A stretch of DNA of 64,000 nt from Streptomyces sp. NBRC 109706 (GTDB lineage Bacteria; Actinomycetota; Actinomycetes; Streptomycetales; Streptomycetaceae). This document shows, piece by piece, positions 35,672 through 45,332 of this stretch. Positions within the stretch are counted from its first letter, which is position 1. Each line of letters starts with the position of its first letter. The stretch lies in contig NZ_BBOM01000014.1 of NCBI RefSeq assembly GCF_000974485.1, positions 1 to 64,000 of the forward strand, in the 5' to 3' direction. The position numbers were made by a program, and so were the translations under genes. The notes beneath the pieces were generated by a model. It saw only the letters and a program-made list of their open reading frames with translations. It had not been told where the DNA came from and ran no database searches.

Positions 35672-36217
35672 TCAGCCGAGCAGCGGCGCGTTGCGCACGA
35701 TCGGCAGGCCGCGCCACCAGGAGGCGAGTCCGTAGTAGCGGCCGGCGTCCAGCGCGACGAGCAGGGCGAGGGCGGCGGCGTAGAACAGGTGCTCGTCGAC
35801 GACCGGGTTGTACTCCAGGGGGAACGAGGAGAACCAGAGCGAGAGGAAGAGCACCGCTCCCCCGGCCCCGGCGAGACGGACGCAGACGCCGAGTATCAGG
35901 GCGAGCCCGGCCCCGAAGGTGCCGGCCAGATAGAGCACATCGGCGACGGGGTTGCCGGAGAGCGGGCCGAGGACGTCGGCGGCGAGGCTGTCGGGGTCCA
36001 GGCCGTGGGTGAGATAGCCCTCGGTGGCCGAGACGCCGTCGATCACCGCGGATCCGTCCTCGGTGGGGAAACCGAGCCCGAGAATCTTGTCCAGGCCCGC
36101 CCAGAAGAGGACCCAACCGACCAGCACGCGGGCCAGAGCGATCAGCGCGCGCACCGGTGGCCCGGGCGAGGCCAGTTGGGGAGCGGCGGCGGGCTGTTGT
36201 GTTGTGGCGGTGGACAT
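35672..36217 (-). CDS. DoxX-family membrane protein, 181 aa
   Basis: Four membrane segments are seen after a Ala/Pro/Gln-rich start: ALARVLVGWVLFWAGLDKIL, VLYLAGTFGAGLALILGVCV, AGGAVLFLSLWFSSF and a C-terminal AAALALLVALDAG. The DoxX/TQO fold includes quinol-linked oxidoreductase subunits and uncharacterised redox-stress proteins. ATG 36217 has aggaggt 4 bases upstream. A perfect iron box lies 17 bases before the start, so it is very probably iron-repressed, which is not a standard trait of this family. Confidence 0.85.
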   Translation of the reverse strand: MSTATTQQPAAAPQLASPGPPVRALIALARVLVGWVLFWAGLDKILGLGFPTEDGSAVIDGVSATEGYLTHGLDPDSLAADVLGPLSGNPVADVLYLAGTFGAGLALILGVCVRLAGAGGAVLFLSLWFSSFPLEYNPVVDEHLFYAAALALLVALDAGRYYGLASWWRGLPIVRNAPLLG

Positions 36218-36233
36218 ACAACCTCCTAAATAG

Positions 36234-36252
36234 TTAGGTTAGCCTAACCTAA
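36234..36252 (-). promoter_or_regulatory. Iron box, perfect 19-bp palindrome
   Basis: TTAGGTTAGCCTAACCTAA is a fully symmetric DmdR1/IdeR/DtxR-type operator. It overlaps the leader of the DoxX gene (start 36217). It is the best-matching iron box in the window. Confidence 0.93.
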
Positions 36253-36340
36253 TCCACGCCGGCCGGTGTTTACGTCCGGGTTACGGTTGGCCCAAGTTCC
36301 GCCCACCAAGTCGCCTTGTCAGCAGGGGAGTTGAAGAACG

Positions 36341-36979
36341 TCACGGAGCGGGAGCGCCGACGACCCGGTCGGTGGTGGTGACGACGGCGCAGCGGCCGGC
36401 GGCCCATTCGATCGCCATGCGGTGCTCCGCCGGTCCGAAGTCGGCCACGGCGTCCGCGACGACAAACGCCTGGATGTCGTGCGTCCAGGCGTCGCAGGCC
36501 GTCATCAGCACCCCGATGTGCGCGTAGACACCGGTCAGCACGAGCTGGTCGCGGCCCTGCTGACGGAGCCTCGTCAGCAGGTCGGTGCGCGCGAAGGCGC
36601 TGTACTTCCACTTGGTCAGCAGGGTGTCCCCGGGACGTGGCGCGACGGCGTCGGCGATGGCCGACGCGTGCGCGTCGGCGGGGATCCCCGGCCCCCAGAA
36701 GTCCTGTTGGAGGCCGCGTTCCCGGGGGGTCTGGCCGCCCGGTTGGGCGGTGTAGACGACCGGGACACCGAGTCCCGACGCCCAGTGGCGCAGTCGGTCC
36801 ACCTGCTCCAGGAGGGTCGGGATCGGTTCGGCGGCGGTGTCGAAGGCGGACAGGAAGTGGTTCTGGAGGTCGTGCACGAGGAGCGCGGCGCGCCCCGGAT
36901 CGATCCCCCACGGGACCCGGTTGGCGGGCAGGTCGGCGGGGGTCGGCATGGGGTAGGAGGGGATGGCGGGCAGCGCCAC
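36341..36979 (-). CDS. dhbB: Isochorismatase (2,3-dihydroxybenzoate pathway), 212 aa
   Basis: Converts isochorismate to 2,3-dihydro-2,3-dihydroxybenzoate. It opens VALPAIPSYPMPTPADLP and shows the family catalytic parts AALLVHDLQNHFL (Asp), LLTKWKYSAF (Lys) and the EntB-like GVYAHIGVLMTACDAW. The protein stops after the hydrolase domain, so it lacks the C-terminal aryl carrier domain present in EntB; a separate carrier must exist. GTG 36979 has cggag upstream. It is the last gene of the dhbACEB unit, separated from dhbE by 83 bases containing short tandem repeats. Confidence 0.93.
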   Translation of the reverse strand: MALPAIPSYPMPTPADLPANRVPWGIDPGRAALLVHDLQNHFLSAFDTAAEPIPTLLEQVDRLRHWASGLGVPVVYTAQPGGQTPRERGLQQDFWGPGIPADAHASAIADAVAPRPGDTLLTKWKYSAFARTDLLTRLRQQGRDQLVLTGVYAHIGVLMTACDAWTHDIQAFVVADAVADFGPAEHRMAIEWAAGRCAVVTTTDRVVGAPAP

Positions 36980-36996
36980 GACGGGCTCCGTTCGGA

Positions 36997-37044
36997 TGTG
37001 CTCCGGGCGGGTTTGCGCTCGGGGCGGTTGTGCTCGGGGCGAGG
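36997..37044. repeat. Three imperfect 16-bp tandem repeats
   Basis: Units at 36997-37012, 37013-37028 and 37029-37044 share a core of GCTCGGGGCGG. They fill most of the dhbE-dhbB gap and may be a slipped-strand duplication with little function. Confidence 0.5.
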
Positions 37045-37062
37045 GGGGAGGCGGACGGGTGG

Positions 37063-38684
<1,622 letters not shown>

Positions 38685-38688
<4 letters not shown>

Positions 38689-39893
38689 CGTTCCACCCCC
38701 AGGGTGTTCAGGAAGGTGCGGAACTTGGCCGTGGTCTCGGCGGTCTCCGCCTCGGGGTCGGAGGCGGAGACGATGCCGGCGCCCGCGTAGAGGCGCAGGG
38801 CGCGGCGTCCGACCTCGGCGCAGCGCAGGGCGATGGCCCATTCCCCGTCGCCTTCGGCGTTGCCCCAGCCGACCATGCCGGTGAAGAAGCCCCGGTCGAA
38901 GGGTTCGAGTTCGCCGATCATGCGGCGCGCGACCGGGGTCGGGGTGCCGCAGACCGCGGGGGTGGGGTGGAGGGCGGCGGCGATCTCCAGGGCGGAGGTC
39001 GCGGGGTGGGCGAGGGTCGCGGTGATGGTGGTGGAGAGGTGCCACATGGTGGCGGTGCGGGTGAGCGAGGGGTGCCCGGGGACGTCGATGGTGGCGCAGT
39101 AGGGCGCCAGCGCGCGGTGCACGGCGTCGACGACGACGGCGTGTTCGTGCAGGTCCTTGGCGGATCTCAGCAGTGCGGCGGCTCGTCGGACGTCCTCGGC
39201 GAGGTCGTCGGCGCGTGGTGCCGAGCCGGCGAGCGGGTTGGAGACGAGGTGTCGGCCCCGGCGGGAGAGGAGCAGTTCGGGGCTGGCTCCGAGCAGGGTC
39301 AGGTCGGGGGTGGTGGGCAGCGCGTAGGTGTAGCCGGCGGGGTCGCGGTGGGCGAGGCCGCGCACCATGGCGGGGATGTCGAGGTCGGTGGGGGCGGTCA
39401 GTTCCAGGGTGCGGGCGAGCACCACCTTGCTCAGCTCGCCCTGCCACATGCGGTCGGTGGCCGTGGCGACGCTCTTGGCGTAGACCTCGGGCTCGGGTTC
39501 GGGCCGCACGGTGAGTCCCGGGAGCGGGGGTGGGGCGGCGGGTGGCAGGGCGGTGAGCGGGTCGGTGGCCAGCGCGGGGGCGGTGCGGACGGTCTCCGGG
39601 ATGACGAGTGCGGCCGGCGCCGACTGGTCGAACGGGACGGCTCCGACGACGAGCGCGGGGGTCGATGTCCCTTCCCCGGCCCGGTGGAGGGCGTGGGCGA
39701 CGCGTTCGGCGAGCGGTGCCCGGCCGTGGGGTATCTCCGTGCGGACGCCGCGGGCGAGGAGGGTGCGGGTGGGGGTGGCGAGGAACCGGTCCCCGTCCCC
39801 GAGGGCGTCCAGGAGCGCGGTCGCGGCTCCGACGGGGGATCGCGTGGTCGCGACGGTGGGTCTTGGCTCGGCGTCCTGATGGGCCGTCGACAC
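38685..39893 (-). CDS. dhbC: Isochorismate synthase, 402 aa
   Basis: Converts chorismate to isochorismate, the first step of 2,3-DHB formation. Motifs are ELSKVVLARTLELT, LLGASPELLLSRRGRH, TMWHLSTTITATL, VCGTPTPVARRMIGELEPFD and FFTGMVGWGNAEGDGEWAIA, typical of the chorismate-binding fold. GTG 39893 has aggag 7 bases upstream; longer frames upstream are low-complexity. Stop overlaps dhbE. Confidence 0.94.
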
Positions 39894-39940
39894 GGGAGGG
39901 CTCCTTGGGATGGGGAGGGGTGGATCGGGGTGGGTGGGTG

Positions 39941-40756
39941 TCACCTGAGGGTGGCGCCGCCGTCGACGTAGATGTCCTGCATGGTGATGTGGCGGGCCCG
40001 GTCGGAGGCGAGGAAGGCCACCGTCTCGGCCACGTCCACGGGTTGGGCGATGCGGCCCAGGGGGATGCCGGTGCGGTGGGCGGCGAGGTCTCCGTCGATG
40101 ACGCGCCGTGGGCCGTCGGGTCCCTGCCACAGCACGCGTTGCATGGGGGTGTCGGTGGATCCCGGGCAGACCACGTTGCAGCGGACGCCGTGCGCGGCGA
40201 CCTCAAGGCCCAGGCATTTGGTGAACATGACGGCGGCGGCCTTGGAGGCCGCGTAGGCGCTCATGCCGACGCGGGGTACGCCGGCGGCGTTGGAGGCGAC
40301 GGTGACGACGGCGCCCGCGCCGCGGCGGGTCATGCCGGGGACGACGGCGCGGGCCAGGTGGAGGAGGCCGGTGGTGTTGACGGCGAGCGTCTCGGCCCAG
40401 TCCTGGTCGGTGATGTCGAGGGCCGGTCCGGTGCGCAGCACGCCCGCGACGTTGACCAGCACGTCGACGGGGCCGAGTTCGCGTTCGACGCGTGCGACGG
40501 TCGCGGTCACGGCGCGTGTGTCGGTGACGTCCAGCGGATAGGGCCGGACGGTGGGTGCCCGGGTGGCGCTCGCCGGGTCGGTGGTGAGGGCCGCGACGGT
40601 GTCCGTGAGGCGGTCGGTGGCGCGGTCGGTCGCGGCGACGGCGGCGCCGAGGTCGGCGAGCGTCTTGGCCACGGCGGCGCCGATCCCCTGCGCCGCGCCG
40701 GTGACCAGCGCCACGCGTCCCTCGAACTCGCCACGCGGTACCCGCATTTCGGACAC
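39941..40756 (-). CDS. dhbA: 2,3-dihydro-2,3-dihydroxybenzoate dehydrogenase, 271 aa
   Basis: A short-chain dehydrogenase that oxidises the diene to 2,3-dihydroxybenzoate. The Rossmann motif TGAAQGIGAAVA is at residues 19-30, with NVAG, and the active-site YAASKAAAV (Tyr-x-x-x-Lys). GTG 40756 is chosen because aggagg lies 6 bases upstream. It is the first gene of the operon, and an iron box lies 14 bases upstream of the start. Confidence 0.93.
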   Translation of the reverse strand: MSEMRVPRGEFEGRVALVTGAAQGIGAAVAKTLADLGAAVAATDRATDRLTDTVAALTTDPASATRAPTVRPYPLDVTDTRAVTATVARVERELGPVDVLVNVAGVLRTGPALDITDQDWAETLAVNTTGLLHLARAVVPGMTRRGAGAVVTVASNAAGVPRVGMSAYAASKAAAVMFTKCLGLEVAAHGVRCNVVCPGSTDTPMQRVLWQGPDGPRRVIDGDLAAHRTGIPLGRIAQPVDVAETVAFLASDRARHITMQDIYVDGGATLR

Positions 40757-40769
40757 ACCCCCTCCTTGC

Positions 40770-40788
40770 TTAGGTAAGGCTAACCTAA
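40770..40788 (-). promoter_or_regulatory. Iron box of the dhb operon
   Basis: TTAGGTAAGGCTAACCTAA matches the DmdR1/IdeR consensus closely and sits directly in front of dhbA. Confidence 0.92.
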
Positions 40789-40815
40789 GACACTCGGGGG
40801 GTGTCCGTCACCCCG

Positions 40816-41640
40816 TCAGGGTGCGGGCGCCCAGACGGCGACCCAGTCGATCTCCACGTCGGCCCGTTCCGGCACGCCCGCCTGCGGGCAGCGCGGGAAG
40901 CCCCATTCGGCGCTGCGCTCGCAGCCGCCCGCCTGGGACTGCAGCGCCAGCCACATGGGCTCGTCCGGGACCTCGTCCCCCTCCACCGTGCTCCAGACCT
41001 CGCCGTCCACCAGAAAGGCGATCTCGCCCGGGGTCCACTCCACGGCCACGGTGCGCCAGTCGGTGAAGTCCACGTCCGCCAGGGAGCGTTCGATCTGCCC
41101 CCGCTCGCCGCGCTCGTCCACGTAGTGCACAAAGGCGGAGCCGCCCCTGCGGGGGCCGCCGAAGTCCTCGATGAAGTCGATCTCCGGCGGCCAGGCCTCG
41201 CGTTCGGGCCAGAGGAGGAAGTGATAGGTGATCTCGTCGCTCGGATCGGCGCGGAACCGCACCTCCCAGCGGCCGTAGGTCCGCGTCACGGGCCAGTGGG
41301 AGACGCCGCCGGTGACCCAGCGGCCCTCCTCCTGATAGCCGGCCAGCACCAGGTTGCCGTCCCGCGTCTCCACATGCGAGGGGTCCCACCAGCTGTAGGG
41401 GTCGCCGCCCGGCTGTCCGCTGTACGGGCTCCAGCCGTCGCCCAGTTGGTCGCGGTCGAAGTCGTCGGTGAAGACGAGATCCCATCCGTCGAGGTCGGCG
41501 TCCGGCCCCGGGGCGACGGTCGCGTCGCCCCCCGACCTCCCGCCGCCCGACTCTCCGGCGCCGTCGGAGAGCGCGACGACGCCCGCGCCCACCACCGTCA
41601 GGGCGAGCAGCCAACCCACCAGCCTCGCACGGGACTTCAC
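40816..41640 (-). CDS. Secreted or membrane-tethered GH16 family protein, 274 aa
   Basis: One N-terminal hydrophobic segment (LVGWLLALTVVGAGVVALS) is a signal or anchor. The catalytic domain shows the GH16 motif PPEIDFIEDF (Glu-x-Asp-x-x-Glu), with strand blocks YGRWEVRFRADPSDE and TVAVEWTPGEIAFLVDGE. GH16 enzymes cut beta-1,3 or related glucans/galactans; some act as transglycosylases in polysaccharide biosynthesis. GTG 41640 follows ggggaggag. It diverges from a polytopic membrane protein across an iron box, so it is probably induced by iron shortage, unusual for a degradative enzyme. Confidence 0.9.
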   Translation of the reverse strand: MKSRARLVGWLLALTVVGAGVVALSDGAGESGGGRSGGDATVAPGPDADLDGWDLVFTDDFDRDQLGDGWSPYSGQPGGDPYSWWDPSHVETRDGNLVLAGYQEEGRWVTGGVSHWPVTRTYGRWEVRFRADPSDEITYHFLLWPEREAWPPEIDFIEDFGGPRRGGSAFVHYVDERGERGQIERSLADVDFTDWRTVAVEWTPGEIAFLVDGEVWSTVEGDEVPDEPMWLALQSQAGGCERSAEWGFPRCPQAGVPERADVEIDWVAVWAPAP

Positions 41641-41704
41641 GGTCGAACACTCCTCCCCGATCGCCTCTTGTCAGGTCGGCGTCCACAACCGGCCCGACGC
41701 TTAC

Positions 41705-41723
41705 TGAGGTTAGGCTAACCTTA
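41705..41723. promoter_or_regulatory. Iron box shared by divergent GH16 and membrane-protein genes
   Basis: TGAGGTTAGGCTAACCTTA matches 16 of 19 positions of the usual consensus. It lies 64 bases before the GH16 start and 5 bases before the plus-strand start. Confidence 0.85.
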
Positions 41724-41728
41724 CATGC

Positions 41729-43981
41729 GTGCCCAGTGTGTTGGTTCCCTCCGCTCCTTCCACCGCTCCGGATCGCCGCCCGGCGGGCCCCCGCGCCCCG
41801 TGGGGGCGCCGGCTCGCCGAACCGCCGTTCCGCGAACCGACGGTGGCCGCCGCCCTGACCGTGACGGCGCTGCTCGCGCTGCTCGCCCCCGGGCCGCCAC
41901 CGGCTCTCCGGGCCGTCGTCCTCACGGCCTTCTGGCTCGCCGTGCCGGGGTTGCTGCTCTGCCCACCGGGCGCGCTGCCCCGGGTGGTGAGGCTGGCCGC
42001 GGTGCCGGCCGTGGGCGTGGTGGCCCTGTCGGCGGTGTCGACCCTCACCCTGTGGCTCGGGGTGTGGGCGCCCGAGCCGTGGTCGGTCGTGGTGATCGTC
42101 GGCTGTCTGCTCGCGGCGGTGGCGCGGGGCCTGGCGTCGGCCCGGGCCGACGTCCCGGCCGGCGAGGAGGCGCCCGGCGTGCGGTGGCGGACGCGCGCCC
42201 CCGGGCCACGGGCCGCCGTGGGGTGGGGGCTGCTCGCGCTGGCCCTGTCCTGCGGCCTCGGCGCGCTCCCCGCCCTGCGGGACGCGGAGCCGACCACCTA
42301 CGGACTGCTGGCCGCCGCCCCCTGGTTCTATCCCGGCGCCATCGCCGCGACCGTGCTCGTGTTCGCCCTCGCCGTGCGGGAGTTGACGGGGGGCGGCGGA
42401 CGTTCCGCGACCCTGCGGGCGGTCGCCGCGCTGGGGGTGCTGATCGCGCTGCTGCGCGCGGTTCCCGCCCTGGCGAGCGAGGTCCCCTTCTATCCGTGGA
42501 CCTACAAGCATGTCGGCGTCTCGGAGGCCATCGCCTCCCTGGGCACCCTGGTCCCGGAGGCGGATCTCTACCACTCCTGGCCCACGTTCTTCGCGCTGAC
42601 GGCCTGGCTGGCGGAGACGACGGGGCTGGGCATGGTCGGCCTGGCGCACGCCATCACACCCCTCGCGCATGTGCTGTTGGCGCTGGCGGTGGCCGCGCTG
42701 GCCCGGTCGTTGGGGCTGCGTGGCCCGGCCGTGCTGGTCGCGGCCTTCCTGGCGGAGGCGGTGAGCTGGGTGGGCCAGGACTACTTCGCGCCGCAGACGG
42801 TCGCGCTGTTCCTGGGGATCGTGACCCTGGCGCTCGCCCTCCAGCCGTCCACCCGTCGGGCGGCGCCCTGGCTGGCGGTGGCGTGTTTCGCCGCCCTGGT
42901 GCCGATGCATCAGCTCACCCCCTACTGGGTGTTGGGGGTGCTGGCGCTGCTGGCGTTCCTGGGGCGGGTGCCGGGGCGGGTGTTCTGGCTGGGCCTGGCC
43001 GTCGCCGTGCCGTATCTCGTCGCCCACTGGGACATCGTCGAGTCCTACGGGGTGCTCTCCTCCGACAGCCCCCTGAACAACACCCGCACCAATGCGGCCG
43101 CGCCCGGCAGCGACGAGCGGGCCACCGGCCAACTGGTGTTCCGCGCCACGGCGTTGGCCGTGTGGCTGCCGGCCGTCGTGGTGCTGGCGGTGCGGGCGTT
43201 CCGGCGGCGGGGCACCGTGCTGGTGCCGGGTGTGCTGGCCCTCTCCCCCTTCGGGTTGCTGCTGGCGCAGAACTACGGCGGCGAGGCGGTGCTGCGGGTC
43301 TTCCTGTTCGCGACCGCGGGGATGGCGGTGGTGCTCGCCCCCGCCGTCACCGGGCTGCTCGGCGCCGGAGCGCGCCGGGCCGGGAGGTCCCGGCCCGGCT
43401 GGCGCGCGCTCGCGGCGCCGGCCGTCGCGGCGGCGGCGCTGCTGGGGTGGACGGGGCTGGCGGCGCAGTCCTACTTCACCGCGTGGTTCCCCAACCGGAT
43501 CAGCGCCGCCCAGGTGGAGGTCACCCGGGTACTGCTCGACGAGGTGCCGGGCCAGGCGTACTTCGCCGCCGCCGGCGGTGGCTGGCCCACCCGCGCGGCC
43601 GGCGGCTATGTGCCCCGGGTGGTGACGGCCTGGGACGCCGACCTGCCGCTGCTGACCGGCGTCGACCAGGACGAACTCGCCGAGGCGCGCGAGACGGAGG
43701 ACGAAGGGGCGCGCGGCGAGGCGATGGTGACGGTGGTGAACGAGGCCGTCGAGCCCCGTCCTGCCCCGACGTTCGCCCTGTTCGCCGCGAACACCTACAC
43801 CACCGCCGCGTACGAGGACCCCACGTTCGCCCGTGACCTGCGCGCGCTGCACGAGGCGCTGCGCGACGACCCGGACTGGGAGCCGGTGTGGAGCGAGGAC
43901 GACGTGGAGGTGTTCCGCTATGTGCCGGCGGGGTCGGTCGGGACGCCGGCCGCGCTCTGGCGCCCCGACAGCGGCCCCTGA
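41729..43981 (+). CDS. Polytopic membrane protein, GT-C-like, 750 aa
   Basis: About twelve or more hydrophobic segments (for example TVAAALTVTALLALLAPG, HVLLALAVAALARSLGLRG and LGLAVAVPYLVAHWD) are followed by a soluble C-terminal domain from about residue 590 (AQVEVTRVLLDEVPGQAYFA and beyond). The second loop has the pattern HSWPTFFALTAWLAE typical of large actinobacterial glycosyltransferase-C-like membrane proteins, but no proven catalytic motif is seen. GTG 41729 is nearly leaderless, 5 bases after the iron box; later GTG codons are possible. Its role may be sugar transfer from a lipid carrier in an iron-responsive glycan pathway. Confidence 0.75.
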   Translation: MPSVLVPSAPSTAPDRRPAGPRAPWGRRLAEPPFREPTVAAALTVTALLALLAPGPPPALRAVVLTAFWLAVPGLLLCPPGALPRVVRLAAVPAVGVVALSAVSTLTLWLGVWAPEPWSVVVIVGCLLAAVARGLASARADVPAGEEAPGVRWRTRAPGPRAAVGWGLLALALSCGLGALPALRDAEPTTYGLLAAAPWFYPGAIAATVLVFALAVRELTGGGGRSATLRAVAALGVLIALLRAVPALASEVPFYPWTYKHVGVSEAIASLGTLVPEADLYHSWPTFFALTAWLAETTGLGMVGLAHAITPLAHVLLALAVAALARSLGLRGPAVLVAAFLAEAVSWVGQDYFAPQTVALFLGIVTLALALQPSTRRAAPWLAVACFAALVPMHQLTPYWVLGVLALLAFLGRVPGRVFWLGLAVAVPYLVAHWDIVESYGVLSSDSPLNNTRTNAAAPGSDERATGQLVFRATALAVWLPAVVVLAVRAFRRRGTVLVPGVLALSPFGLLLAQNYGGEAVLRVFLFATAGMAVVLAPAVTGLLGAGARRAGRSRPGWRALAAPAVAAAALLGWTGLAAQSYFTAWFPNRISAAQVEVTRVLLDEVPGQAYFAAAGGGWPTRAAGGYVPRVVTAWDADLPLLTGVDQDELAEARETEDEGARGEAMVTVVNEAVEPRPAPTFALFAANTYTTAAYEDPTFARDLRALHEALRDDPDWEPVWSEDDVEVFRYVPAGSVGTPAALWRPDSGP

Positions 43982-43990
43982 GCCGGGCGC

Positions 43991-45223
43991 CTATGCCGGG
44001 TGGAGGTGGCGCAGTCCGTCGGCGATGCCGCCGCGCCAGCAGGCGTAGTCGTGCCCGCCGGTGTACTCGACATACGCCACGTCGGCGCCGAGCGCGGCGA
44101 GCCGGTCCACCATCGGGCGGTGGGGCGGGTGCAGGATCCACTCCTCGGTGCCGACCTCGACCCAGGCGCGGACGCCGTCGAGCCGGCGCACCGCCGCGTC
44201 GGTGGTGGGGTCGCCCTGCCACAGCGAGGCGGACTGGCTGATCGCGGCGCCCACCCGGTCGGGGTGGCGGACGACCGTGTTCAGCGCGGTGAGCCCGCCG
44301 AGCGACTGGCCGGCGACGGTCACGGCTGACGGGGTGTCGGGGACGGGGTGCTCCCGGCGGGCCCAGTCCAGCAGTTCGCCGGCGACAGACGCCGCCGCCC
44401 CGCCGTCGGCGAGGTCACGCCAGCGGCTGGCCCGGTCGCCCGAGTCGACCAGCAGGGCCCGCAGCGGGCGGATCGCGCGGTCGTGGCGCAGGTTGTCGAG
44501 CGTCGTCGGCAGGTCCTGGGTGGTGGTCCACACGTCGCCGTCGAGGACCACCAGCAGATCGCCCGGCTCGGCCGGATCGAGGCCGGCCGGCTCGTACACC
44601 CAGACGCGGCGCCCGTCCGGCCCCGGACGTTCGGTGAGCCGACCGCGCGCCACCCCGGGTCGGGGCGCGAGCCAGCGTTGGGCGGGGGCCTGGTCCAACG
44701 CGACCACGGACTGGACGCGTCCGGCCCGGTTTTGGCAGCTGGCCGGGTTGTGCGGGTCGGTGCGGCCCCGGTCGAGTGCCTGCCGCAGCGCCGCCTGGTC
44801 GCCGACACGCCAGGGCGGCGGACCGGTGTCGGCGTGCGGCAGAAGCGCGTAGGACGCGCGCCAGGTGACGGGCATTCGGTAGGACAGATGCCACAGGTCG
44901 GTGCCGGGCAGCCGTGCCATGAGGCTGTCGTCCAGGCGTCGTTCGTCGGTGAGGCGGTTGACGAACAGCAGCACCCGCTCCGCGGTGGCGTCCCACCAGA
45001 GGAAGGTGACCACCGCCTCGCCGGGGCTGCCGTCGACCGGCTCCACCAGCGGGGTGGTGCGCGCGGTCGTCCGGCGGAAGCGTTCGAGCACCGCCCGGCG
45101 GTCCCCGGGGTCGGCGGCGGCGAGGTCGTGCCGGAGCCGTTCGACGGCAGGGCCCGCCGTCCGTGGGGCGGGGGTCGGCCTCGGCACCTTGGGCGGGGTC
45201 CTGGGCTGGCGCGCGTTCGGCAT
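43991..45223 (-). CDS. fes: Enterochelin (catecholate siderophore) esterase, 410 aa
   Basis: The N-terminal Fes domain is present (EAVVTFLWWDATAERVLLFV, FVNRLTDERRLDDSLM). The C-terminal alpha/beta-hydrolase esterase has the nucleophile in VTVAGQSLGGLTAL, an acid region VGTEEWIL and the catalytic His in GGHDYACWRGGI. Fes-type enzymes hydrolyse the ester backbone of ferric enterobactin-like trilactones to release iron in the cytoplasm. No signal peptide is seen. It ends 9 bases from the convergent membrane-protein gene. A strong hairpin lies 28 bases upstream of ATG 45223. Confidence 0.92.
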   Translation of the reverse strand: MPNARQPRTPPKVPRPTPAPRTAGPAVERLRHDLAAADPGDRRAVLERFRRTTARTTPLVEPVDGSPGEAVVTFLWWDATAERVLLFVNRLTDERRLDDSLMARLPGTDLWHLSYRMPVTWRASYALLPHADTGPPPWRVGDQAALRQALDRGRTDPHNPASCQNRAGRVQSVVALDQAPAQRWLAPRPGVARGRLTERPGPDGRRVWVYEPAGLDPAEPGDLLVVLDGDVWTTTQDLPTTLDNLRHDRAIRPLRALLVDSGDRASRWRDLADGGAAASVAGELLDWARREHPVPDTPSAVTVAGQSLGGLTALNTVVRHPDRVGAAISQSASLWQGDPTTDAAVRRLDGVRAWVEVGTEEWILHPPHRPMVDRLAALGADVAYVEYTGGHDYACWRGGIADGLRHLHPA

Positions 45224-45250
45224 CGGTGGGTTCCTGTGCGGACGAAGGGA

Positions 45251-45282
45251 GACGGCAGGGCGGGAGAACCCGCCCTGCCGTC
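45251..45282 (-). terminator. Perfect 14-bp hairpin before fes
   Basis: GACGGCAGGGCGGG (45251-45264) and CCCGCCCTGCCGTC (45269-45282) pair with no mismatch around an AGAA loop. It follows the stop of the propeller gene by about 50 bases. It should reduce read-through into fes, which may therefore rely on a promoter inside this short gap or on partial read-through. Confidence 0.8.
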
Positions 45283-45332
45283 GGAACAGGTGAAACGGTT
45301 GAAACGGTTGGAACTGGTGAAACCGTCGGCAC

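Noticed and set aside
41725..43836. Alternative ATG frame over the GT-C-like gene
   Set aside because: Translation is Arg/Gly/Ala-rich without hydrophobic segments, while the frame from 41729 has a clean polytopic membrane pattern.
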